The notes beneath the pieces are model-generated. The model was not told where the DNA came from. It ran no database searches and saw only the letters and a program-made list of their open reading frames with translations. Below, piece after piece: positions 1-7,593 of a DNA stretch of 8,930 bases. The stretch is from Bacteroides sp. (GTDB lineage: Bacteria > Bacteroidota > Bacteroidia > Bacteroidales > Bacteroidaceae), in assembly GCA_019412865.1 (NCBI GenBank), contig DXOJ01000087.1:1-8930 (forward strand), given 5' to 3'. Positions within the stretch are counted from its first letter, which is position 1, and each line of letters begins with the position of its first letter. Made by a program: the position numbers and the translations under genes.

Positions 1-1
1 G

Positions 2-1635
<1,634 letters not shown>

Positions 1636-1664
1636 TCGATATTTCATATTTCTGTTATTAATAA

Positions 1665-1716
1665 TGAAAGACGCTACGGCTATGATTGAATACAATTATA
1701 GTGGTAGTGTCTTTTA
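1665..1716. terminator. Long hairpin terminator between convergent genes
   Basis: The arms AAAGACGCTAC (1667-1677) and GTAGTGTCTTT (1704-1714) form an 11-bp stem with one G-U wobble, extendable at the base by T1665-A1716 and G1666-T1715. A second stem lies inside: CTATGATT (1680-1687) with AATTATAG (1694-1701), leaving a six-base loop. On the plus strand the stem ends in CTTTT, so it reads as an intrinsic terminator for the uxu operon 30 bases after the uxuA stop. Read on the minus strand it is followed by CTTTCATTATT, a weaker T-rich tail, so it may also end the exonuclease transcript. The exonuclease stop codon (1714-1716) lies within the 3' arm. Confidence 0.5.
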
Positions 1717-2256
1717 AAATAACCCCGTATGTGTATCGACTACTTTTTCTTTTTTGGGTTCGGGAATGAGTTGCAAAGCTATTTGTGCACAAGCTTCAGC
1801 ATCAGCAAGTGCATGATGATGATTCGTTAAATCATATCCGCAACGAGCAGCTACAGTGTGTAACTGGTGATTGGGTAGTTGTTTTCCAAAGACCTTCCGA
1901 GAGGTACGGCATGTGCAGTAGAACTTGTACTCAGGATACGTCAATTGATAGACTTCGTGAACAGCTTTAAGACAACCTTCATCGAACGGGCTGTTGTGAG
2001 CCACTAAAGGAAGATCCTCAAGTAGAGGCTTTATTTCAGCCCATACCTTAGGAAAATCTTCAGCTTTTTCTGTATCCGTAGAGGTAAGCCCATGAACTGC
2101 TGTTGTCCATTGGGTATAGTAGTTTGGAAAAGGGCGAATCAGGCGATAGAGTTTGTTTATGATCTCTCCATTCTTTACGATGACTATTCCTACGCTACAC
2201 ACACTGGCGCGATTCCCATTAGCTGTCTCAAAGTCTATTGCTACAAAAATCTTCAT
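1714..2256 (-). CDS. Stand-alone DEDDh 3'-5' exonuclease, DnaQ/Pol III epsilon-like
   Basis: A 180-residue protein of the DnaQ-like exonuclease superfamily. The catalytic acids are visible in order: Asp8 and Glu10 in AIDFETA (motif I), Asp92 in AHNSPFDEG (motif II), and His147 and Asp152 in HHALAD (the HxAxxD motif III), so the full DEDDh set is intact. The segment AVHGLT (53-58) is also typical of epsilon-type domains. It should cleave nucleotides from 3' ends using two divalent metals. No polymerase, helicase or BRCT domain is attached; after about residue 165 there is only a short charged tail. It is therefore probably an accessory repair or nucleic-acid-processing nuclease rather than the replicative proofreading subunit, and DNA versus RNA preference cannot be told. 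Its ATG follows the stop codon of the MarR gene with no gap (TAAATG), with a weak GAAG upstream, which points to translational coupling. Confidence 0.5.
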   Translation of the reverse strand: MKIFVAIDFETANGNRASVCSVGIVIVKNGEIINKLYRLIRPFPNYYTQWTTAVHGLTSTDTEKAEDFPKVWAEIKPLLEDLPLVAHNSPFDEGCLKAVHEVYQLTYPEYKFYCTCRTSRKVFGKQLPNHQLHTVAARCGYDLTNHHHALADAEACAQIALQLIPEPKKEKVVDTHTGLF

Positions 2257-2619
2257 TTATTCTTCAGTTGTTTTCAATATATCTTTCAGTAAATTAGGAA
2301 TATCCTGTTCATTACATTTAATTTGCGATAAAGCTTGTTTCCCTTTAGGGGTTAAAGAGAAATACATTTGTCTTTTATAAAAAACTCCCAACACTCGCTC
2401 TACTAATCCTTTGCTTTCTACCGATCTAATTACTTTAGAAGTGTTTGAGGTAGTAAGTCCTAGCGATTCGGCTAGTTCACCAGAAGAAAGTCTTTCTGTT
2501 TTCGACAGCGTACAAAGTAGCATCCCTTCATTTAAACATAAGTTATGTGCTTTCTCAAATTCAAGTTCAAAAGCAGCTACTGCACGATAAATATCTCTTA
2601 TTTTACATAATGTTTCCAT
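2257..2619 (-). CDS. MarR-family winged-helix transcriptional regulator
   Basis: A 120-residue protein, slightly shorter than typical MarR proteins of 135-150. A first helix of about residues 1-27 would contribute to dimerisation. The winged helix follows: LSSGELAESLGLTTSNTSKV (44-63) is a textbook MarR helix-turn-helix with the recognition helix near 56-68, then VESKGLVERV (67-76), a wing around 77-88 (FYKRQMYFSL) and the LTPKGKQAL segment (89-97). The C-terminal dimerisation helix is short. MarR proteins usually bind palindromes as dimers, repress, and are released by small ligands or thiol oxidation. Cys5, Cys28, Cys36 and Cys102 are present but no redox role can be claimed. It has its own promoter at 2700-2730 with inverted repeats around it, suggesting autoregulation. 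It lies just downstream of the efflux operon, so it may also act on that operon, whose promoter is outside the window. The ligand is unknown. Confidence 0.5.
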   Translation of the reverse strand: METLCKIRDIYRAVAAFELEFEKAHNLCLNEGMLLCTLSKTERLSSGELAESLGLTTSNTSKVIRSVESKGLVERVLGVFYKRQMYFSLTPKGKQALSQIKCNEQDIPNLLKDILKTTEE

Positions 2620-2648
2620 ATTGTCTTTTTCTTTGTTTGATAGCTTAT

Positions 2649-2678
2649 TCCCGACAGACTATAACTAATCTGTCGGGA
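2649..2678. repeat. Perfect 10-bp inverted repeat in the marR leader
   Basis: TCCCGACAGA (2649-2658) and TCTGTCGGGA (2669-2678) are exact reverse complements separated by ten bases. The repeat starts 30 bases before the MarR start codon and lies in the predicted transcribed leader. Neither strand shows a T-tract after it, so it is not a standard intrinsic terminator. It could be a regulator-binding site in DNA or a stable hairpin in the mRNA leader. Confidence 0.5.
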
Positions 2679-2680
2679 CT

Positions 2681-2696
2681 GGCAAATCCAATTGCC
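2681..2696. promoter_or_regulatory. Short palindrome at the predicted marR transcription start (candidate operator)
   Basis: GGCAA (2681-2685) and TTGCC (2692-2696) form an inverted repeat with a six-base centre, 16 bases in total, the size of a typical MarR half-site pair. It begins three bases past the -7 box on the minus strand, so it would cover roughly +1 to +16. Bound there, a dimer would block initiation. The role is inferred from position and symmetry only. Confidence 0.5.
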
Positions 2697-2699
2697 ATG

Positions 2700-2730
2700 C
2701 AAAAGTAGATATAATTAGTAATGAAACAAA
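2700..2730 (-). promoter_or_regulatory. Bacteroidetes-type promoter for marR-exonuclease
   Basis: Read on the minus strand, TTTG (2730-2727) is followed after exactly 19 bases by TACTTTTG (2707-2700). This matches the Bacteroidetes housekeeping sigma consensus of a -33 TTTG and a -7 TAnnTTTG at normal spacing. Transcription would start near 2693-2696, giving a leader of about 75 bases before the MarR ATG at 2619. Confidence 0.5.
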
Positions 2731-2750
2731 TTTCCTCAGGAAACTGTTTC
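2723..2750. repeat. Imperfect palindrome overlapping the -33 box, just after the efflux operon
   Basis: GAAACA (2723-2728) pairs with TGTTTC (2745-2750), and inside it TTTCC (2731-2735) pairs with GGAAA (2739-2743). The two stems are separated by a small 2-versus-1 base internal loop and closed by a three-base loop. It starts five bases after the stop of the DUF2892 gene on the minus strand and covers the -33 TTTG of the marR promoter. As RNA it could be a 3'-end hairpin of the efflux transcript, but no T-run follows it. As DNA it could be an operator. Confidence 0.5.
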
Positions 2751-2755
2751 GTCCA

Positions 2756-2947
2756 TTAGCTATTCTTAACTCCTATTTTATCGAGAATCATTTCAAGAGG
2801 GCAGAATCCGGTGAATGATGATTGCACAAGGTTGAGTCCAACAAATAGAGGTAGGAAAAGCCACCCATTAGATACAAAATAACTAAGCGTTATACCAATA
2901 AGTACTAATGTGCCAGCTACAAGGCGAATGATATATTCTTTTTTCAT
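2756..2947 (-). CDS. Small DUF2892 (YgaP-like) inner membrane protein
   Basis: A 63-residue protein with two predicted membrane helices, about residues 6-24 and 29-45, and a basic N-terminus (MKKEYIIR). The C-terminal GFCPLE (47-52) matches the GFCP motif of the DUF2892 family, the same small membrane domain found after the rhodanese domain in YgaP. Here the rhodanese part is absent and this is the usual length for the free-standing form. It contains one cysteine, Cys49, in the motif. It is the last gene of the five-gene efflux operon, its ATG two bases after the stop of the PII-like gene (TAATTATG), so co-translation is likely. Free-standing members often sit near sulfur, thiol or metal genes, but no biochemical function is established. 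A role as an accessory subunit of the pump or a link to sulfur chemistry is inference. Confidence 0.5.
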   Translation of the reverse strand: MKKEYIIRLVAGTLVLIGITLSYFVSNGWLFLPLFVGLNLVQSSFTGFCPLEMILDKIGVKNS

Positions 2948-2949
2948 AA

Positions 2950-3267
2950 TTAAAGAAATTTAGAGTATTGTTCTACATCAAGAATAAAAGCATGAACCGG
3001 GTATGGATTCCGAGTTTCATCATTACATTTATCTATGCTTTGGATAACATTGCGAGCAATGTCTTCCGGTGCAAAGCTGAACAGCAAGATCGAGTTCGTT
3101 TTAGCTTTTGGTGAATCTGAACCGAACCAGTTGAGTGCCACGTGCTCTTTGCTCTTTTTGAATCCGGTCATAGACATCACGCTGAAACGGTTTACACCTG
3201 CTTCATGGAGTAGTTTGGATACTCGCTCCTGATACTCGGTGATACTTAAAACGACGATTAATTTCAT
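2950..3267 (-). CDS. PII-like small ferredoxin-fold protein linked to the RND pump
   Basis: A 105-residue soluble protein with no signal peptide. The predicted order of elements is strand MKLIVVLSI (1-9), helix EYQERVSKLLHEAGV (11-25), strand RFSVMSMTGFK (27-37), a polar loop (38-57), strand NSILLFSF (58-65), helix PEDIARNVIQSIDKC (67-81) and strand PVHAFILDV (90-98). This double beta-alpha-beta pattern is that of the PII/CutA group of trimeric cytoplasmic sensors. It lacks the features of classical GlnB/GlnK: the loop has no uridylylated Tyr, and there is no GxGDGK-type B-loop for ATP after the second helix. PII-like groups tied to transport genes, including RND efflux genes, are known, and this gene sits two bases after the permease stop, so it probably monitors or modulates the pump. 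His42, Cys81 and His92 are possible ligand or metal residues but unproven. The fold call is fairly firm; the function is inference. Confidence 0.5.
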   Translation of the reverse strand: MKLIVVLSITEYQERVSKLLHEAGVNRFSVMSMTGFKKSKEHVALNWFGSDSPKAKTNSILLFSFAPEDIARNVIQSIDKCNDETRNPYPVHAFILDVEQYSKFL

Positions 3268-3269
3268 AA

Positions 3270-6200
3270 TTATTTTACTTTATTCTTTAACATCTTAAAA
3301 TATAATAAAGGCACTACTACTAGAGTAAGCATGGTAGAAGTTAGGGTTCCTCCCATTAAAGAGATGGCTAGTCCTTGGAAAATAGGATCGAACAACATAA
3401 CTATGGCTCCAAGTACTACACCTCCGGCTGTAAGAATGATAGGAGTAGTACGTACAGCTCCGGCTTCGATAACAGCTTGCTTCAATGGAATGCCGTCTTT
3501 CAAACGTATATCAATGAAGTCAATTAATAACACCGAATTTCGTACCATTATACCTGCTAGCGCAATAAAACCGATCATAGAAGGAGCACTAAAATAAGCC
3601 CCCATAACCCAGTGACCTAGAACAATTCCAATGAGAGACAGAGGAATGGCAGCTAGCTGCACAAGGGGAGTGATAAAGTTTTGGAACCAACCTACAATGA
3701 GCATATAAATGATGATCAAAACAAATAGGAATGCTAAACCAAGGTCACGAAATACCTCGTAAGTGATTTTCCATTCACCATCCCACTTGATTGAAAAATT
3801 GTCTTCCTTCTCTGGTTGTGCACTATATTCTTCGTTGAGCGTATATCCTTCGGGCAACTTAATTTTAGCTAGTTGTTTAGAAGCATCCATCATAGCATAA
3901 ACAGGACTTTCAAGTTCACCTGCTACTTCAGCTAGCACATAAACAACTCGTTTCTGATTTTTCCGATAGATACTTTTGGCTTTCTCTCCTTCTTTAACAT
4001 TTACTAAGTTGCCTATCTGTGTAGTCGTTCCACGAGGACTGACTACATTGAGACTCATCACTTCGTTGATGTTCGATTTTTGTTCTTCTGGAAGCTGGAG
4101 CATTATGCCCACTTGATTGACAGTTGATGGCTGGTGGAGGACACCTACAGGTAGCCCTGATAAAGCACCACGCATATTTTGCACAATCTGTCCACTAGGG
4201 ATGCCTTGCTTCATGGCTTTGTCTTTATCTACCTCAAACTTATATTCGGTTTGATTACTTTCAACCGTCCAATCAACATCTACTACATTATCTGTTTTGG
4301 ACAGAATTGCTTTAACCTTTTCACCAATTTCAATCTGCTTGTTGTAATCAGGACCATAAATCTCTGCTACCACTGTTGACATAACCGGAGGACCGGGAGG
4401 AACTTCTACAACTTTCACATTCGCTCCATATCTTTTCCCGATTTTTTGCAAACTGGCGCGCATAGCTCTAGCTATGTCATGACTTTGTTCGCTACGTTCT
4501 CCTTTATCAATCAGATTCACTTGTATATCGGCAACATTATCACCTCGGCGTAAGTCATAGTGACGAACCAACCCATTAAAACTGATAGGAGCAGATGTGC
4601 CGACATAAATCTGATAGTTTGTCACCATGTTTTGCTGGCTGATGTAGGCACCTAACTCTTGAGTGACGGCTGATGTACGCTCTAAGGTTGTACCTTCGGG
4701 CATGTCGACTACTACCTGGAACTCATTTTTATTATCAAACGGAAGCATCTTTACAGGCACTGATTTTGTATAGAATAAAACTAACGAACCTAATAAAATT
4801 ACTGTCAATCCTATCATGAAACTCCAGCGTTTTTTCCGACTTTCAAGGAAAGGAGTTGTGATGGCTGAGTATACTTTATATATACGGGTCTTATGTATGT
4901 CAGAATTGTCTTCATCCACCTTTGCTTCTTCATTCTCATCACTATCGTTTTTCCCTTTGTGTCGTAAAAACAAATACCCAAAATAAGGAGTAAGAGTCAG
5001 TGCTAGCAGTAAAGAGAAGATCATAGCTATAGATGATCCAATGGGCATCGGACTCATATAAGGCCCCATCATTCCAGATACGAACGCCATTGGTAATACC
5101 GCAGCAATAACTGTTAATGTGGCCAATATGGTTGGATTTCCCACTTCATTGATAGCATAGAGTGCAGCTTGCATCGGCGGAAGTTTCTTCATTTTGAAGT
5201 GTCGGTACATGTTTTCTGCAATGATAATCGAATCGTCGGTTACAATACCAGTAACAAAGACTAATGCAAACAGTGTGATGCGGTTTAGCGTGTAACCAAG
5301 AAAGTAGTAGGCGAAGAGAGTCAGTGCAAAGGTGATAGGTACGGAAAGGAAAACGACTAAACCGCCGCGCCATCCCATGGCCGCCATAACAAAGAGGGTT
5401 ACGATGAGAATGGCAATCGTGAGGTGCCAAAGTAATTCTGAAACCTTGTGTGAAGCTGTAAGACCATAATTTCTAGTGACCTCAACATTAAGATCATTGG
5501 TGATCAGATCTTTTTTTAAATGATCTACTCTATTGATTAGAATGTCGGCAAGTTTCATGGCATCTGCCCCCTTCTTCTTGGCAATAGAAACAGTAACAGC
5601 AGCATATTCGTCAGGATTCTTTCCGTATTCTTTTGGACTGGCAGCCCCATATCCAAAGGATACGTAAGTGTCTGGTAACTTTGGACCGTCATCTACAGTA
5701 GCAACTTGATATAGGTATACAGGTTGTCCATTATTTGTTCCTACAATCGTGTTTTTAACTTCTTCTACATTGGCGAAGAAATTACCCGTTTGTACAGAAT
5801 ATACAGCATCACCCGTAATGATGTTACCACTTTCCATCTGTGCGTTATTAGCTGATAAAGACTGAGAGATGATTCCGAAATCAATCTTACTTTCAGCCAT
5901 CTTGTCTTTGTCGAGCCATACATTCACTTGGCGATTTTGTCCTCCTATAATTTTGACCTGAGCCACATCTGGCGTTTTCTTGAGTTCGTTAGCCAATACT
6001 TCTGCCACTTGTCTAATTTGGTAACTTCCCATCTTGTCACTCCATAAAGTGAACGAAAGAACAGGTACGTCATCTATGGAGCGCGATTTCACTAAAGGCA
6101 TCGTTACTCCTTGAGGCATCTGATCCATATTTTTCATTAGTTCGTTGTATAACTTAACTAACGAACGTTCTACATCTTCTCCAACATAGAATTGAACGGT

Positions 6201-6488
6201 TAGCATAGCCATGCCATTCATGGATGTAGAATACACATCTTCTACTCCTTTAATATTAGAGACGATCTTTTCGATAGGTTGCACAACTGTACTTTCCATT
6301 TCACTGGGGCTTGCTCCAGGATATCCAATCATAATATCCGCCATCGGCACCTCTATTTGAGGCTCTTCTTCGCGTGGAATATAGTAGATACTGAATACAC
6401 CGAGCAGCATAAAAGCAATCATCAGCAGAATACTCAGCTTTGATTTGATAAATGCTTTTGCTATTTTTCCTGATATTCCTTGTTCCAT
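3270..6488 (-). CDS. RND-superfamily efflux permease (AcrB-like inner membrane pump)
   Basis: A 1072-residue protein of normal RND length with the duplicated layout. TM1 is near 13-33 and a first large periplasmic loop spans about 35-350. TM2-TM6 lie near 352-508, followed by a cytoplasmic linker (511-550, very acidic at 514-529). TM7 is near 556-574, a second periplasmic loop spans about 577-905, and TM8-TM12 lie near 913-1066. PREEEPQI (38-45), IDDVPVL (138-144), MLPFDNKNEFQ (581-591) and VPPGPPV (696-702) mark a less-studied RND branch rather than classical AcrB. TM4 carries the proton-relay pair Asp418-Asp419 in GIVTDDSIIIAEN, unlike the single-Asp DFG motif of CusA/CzcA metal pumps. In TM10, Arg983 (MVRNSVLLIDF) stands where AcrB has Lys940. 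It would export a substrate by proton antiport with the adaptor 10 bases upstream and the TolC channel. The substrate is unknown; both organic compounds and metals remain possible. Confidence 0.5.
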   Translation of the reverse strand: MEQGISGKIAKAFIKSKLSILLMIAFMLLGVFSIYYIPREEEPQIEVPMADIMIGYPGASPSEMESTVVQPIEKIVSNIKGVEDVYSTSMNGMAMLTVQFYVGEDVERSLVKLYNELMKNMDQMPQGVTMPLVKSRSIDDVPVLSFTLWSDKMGSYQIRQVAEVLANELKKTPDVAQVKIIGGQNRQVNVWLDKDKMAESKIDFGIISQSLSANNAQMESGNIITGDAVYSVQTGNFFANVEEVKNTIVGTNNGQPVYLYQVATVDDGPKLPDTYVSFGYGAASPKEYGKNPDEYAAVTVSIAKKKGADAMKLADILINRVDHLKKDLITNDLNVEVTRNYGLTASHKVSELLWHLTIAILIVTLFVMAAMGWRGGLVVFLSVPITFALTLFAYYFLGYTLNRITLFALVFVTGIVTDDSIIIAENMYRHFKMKKLPPMQAALYAINEVGNPTILATLTVIAAVLPMAFVSGMMGPYMSPMPIGSSIAMIFSLLLALTLTPYFGYLFLRHKGKNDSDENEEAKVDEDNSDIHKTRIYKVYSAITTPFLESRKKRWSFMIGLTVILLGSLVLFYTKSVPVKMLPFDNKNEFQVVVDMPEGTTLERTSAVTQELGAYISQQNMVTNYQIYVGTSAPISFNGLVRHYDLRRGDNVADIQVNLIDKGERSEQSHDIARAMRASLQKIGKRYGANVKVVEVPPGPPVMSTVVAEIYGPDYNKQIEIGEKVKAILSKTDNVVDVDWTVESNQTEYKFEVDKDKAMKQGIPSGQIVQNMRGALSGLPVGVLHQPSTVNQVGIMLQLPEEQKSNINEVMSLNVVSPRGTTTQIGNLVNVKEGEKAKSIYRKNQKRVVYVLAEVAGELESPVYAMMDASKQLAKIKLPEGYTLNEEYSAQPEKEDNFSIKWDGEWKITYEVFRDLGLAFLFVLIIIYMLIVGWFQNFITPLVQLAAIPLSLIGIVLGHWVMGAYFSAPSMIGFIALAGIMVRNSVLLIDFIDIRLKDGIPLKQAVIEAGAVRTTPIILTAGGVVLGAIVMLFDPIFQGLAISLMGGTLTSTMLTLVVVPLLYFKMLKNKVK

Positions 6489-6498
6489 AATCGTGCAA

Positions 6499-7581
6499 TT
6501 AGTTTAGTAGGGTTATTTTCATTCCATTGTGCAACTTACTGTCGGTTTGGCGAATGACTCTATCTTCTGCATTCAGGCCTGAAAGCACTTCAACTTGTGT
6601 GCCTACTTCTTTACCTAGTCTTACCCATCGCAGCATAGCATCATTATCGGGTGTGGCAACATAGACGCCCGTCAGTTGATCACGTTTTACGATCGAAGAA
6701 GTGTTCACCCAAATGCTTTTCACTCCTTTGCCATTTGTTTTGCCCGGAATGAAAATACTTGCATACATGCCTGAACGAAGATTTTCTTTTTCTTTTGGGT
6801 CTATGGCAATCCTTATTCCATACTGTCCGCCGTTTAGAGCCGAAGATGAACTCAGTTCACTCACTTTTCCGTTCATTTGTTTGCCAAGCGATTTGATTTC
6901 AACTTTAACAGAATCTCCTACTTTTATTTCCGAAACATAGTTTTCTGGCACTGATGCTTTGATGTCAAGTTCTCCTAATTGATCAATGTTTAGCAAAGGC
7001 ATACCCGGGTTTGCTGTACTTCCTTCATCAATCATTCGTTGGGTGACTGTGCCTGAAAATGGTGCTCGAATATTAGTGTAAGTTAGCATTGCGTTGACCT
7101 CATTCAATGTTTGTCTGGCCATTTGGAGCTTTGCTTTAATTGACGTTTGGTTAAGTTCCATATTTTCCAGCTCTTTATCAGATACACTATTTTGAGAATG
7201 GAGTGTTTTATAGCGTTCATAATCTCTTCGTGCATTTTTGAAAGCTGCTTCTGCTTCAGTAACCATAGCTTCTGCTTGTGCTTTCTTTGCTTTTAGGTCG
7301 TCACTATTGATCACCATTAACAATTGGCCTTTTTTTACAGGATCACCCTGTTTTACATATATTTTGTCTACAAATCCCATCATGCGTGTACTAATCATAG
7401 CGGTTTGTTTGGCAGAAGCCATCCCACTAATGAATATGCCATTATCTTGTACAACAGTTGGTAAATAGGTTTCCACGCGAACAGAGCTGACTGTCGTATT
7501 TTTGCTTTCTCCCGATGAACAAGCAGAGAAAGTAGCGGCTATGGTAATGCCTAGTAACAGAGTTTTAATGTTTGTTGTCAT
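6499..7581 (-). CDS. RND membrane-fusion adaptor lipoprotein (HlyD/AcrA family)
   Basis: A 360-residue periplasmic adaptor. The N-terminus is a lipoprotein signal with lipobox FSAC, giving lipidated Cys21. The family architecture follows: a first lipoyl half with GFVDKIYVKQGDPVKKGQ (69-86), an alpha-helical hairpin (about 94-165) rich in Ala, Lys and Glu, a second lipoyl half with YTNIRAPFSGTV (168-179), a beta-barrel domain (about 203-280, with NLRSGMYASIFIPG at its end) and a membrane-proximal domain (about 287-360, with VYVATPDN and VEVLSGLNAEDRVI). The short hairpin fits RND partners that meet the TolC tip to tip. It would bridge the permease encoded 10 bases downstream and the outer membrane channel encoded 12 bases upstream. 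No His/Met-rich metal-binding N-terminal stretch of the CusB type is seen, so the sequence does not argue for metal transport. The start is supported by the signal peptide; no Shine-Dalgarno is evident. Confidence 0.5.
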   Translation of the reverse strand: MTTNIKTLLLGITIAATFSACSSGESKNTTVSSVRVETYLPTVVQDNGIFISGMASAKQTAMISTRMMGFVDKIYVKQGDPVKKGQLLMVINSDDLKAKKAQAEAMVTEAEAAFKNARRDYERYKTLHSQNSVSDKELENMELNQTSIKAKLQMARQTLNEVNAMLTYTNIRAPFSGTVTQRMIDEGSTANPGMPLLNIDQLGELDIKASVPENYVSEIKVGDSVKVEIKSLGKQMNGKVSELSSSSALNGGQYGIRIAIDPKEKENLRSGMYASIFIPGKTNGKGVKSIWVNTSSIVKRDQLTGVYVATPDNDAMLRWVRLGKEVGTQVEVLSGLNAEDRVIRQTDSKLHNGMKITLLN

Positions 7582-7593
7582 AGCGATTTTATC

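Noticed and set aside
1785..2380. Several plus-strand open frames opposite the exonuclease and MarR genes
   Set aside because: They are antisense to two genes with intact catalytic and DNA-binding motifs, and their translations resemble no protein family.
2649..2678. Intrinsic terminator
   Set aside because: The stem is GC-rich and perfect, but no T-tract follows on either strand and it sits downstream of a good promoter in the marR leader.
2950..3267. Canonical GlnB/GlnK nitrogen regulator
   Set aside because: The uridylylation Tyr loop and ATP-binding B-loop are missing, and there is no ammonium transporter or glutamine synthetase gene nearby.
3331..3597. 88-codon open frame on the plus strand
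   Set aside because: It is antisense to the conserved TM11-TM12 end of the permease, with no start context or family resemblance.
5146..5430. 94-codon open frame on the minus strand
   Set aside because: It lies entirely inside the RND permease gene in another frame and has Cys/His-rich low-plausibility composition without any recognisable motif.
3270..6488. Heavy-metal (CusA/CzcA-type) RND pump
   Set aside because: TM4 has the Asp-Asp pair, not the DFG-type single Asp of HME pumps, and the adaptor has no Met/His-rich metal-binding N-terminus. The operon could still handle metals, but the sequence does not show it.
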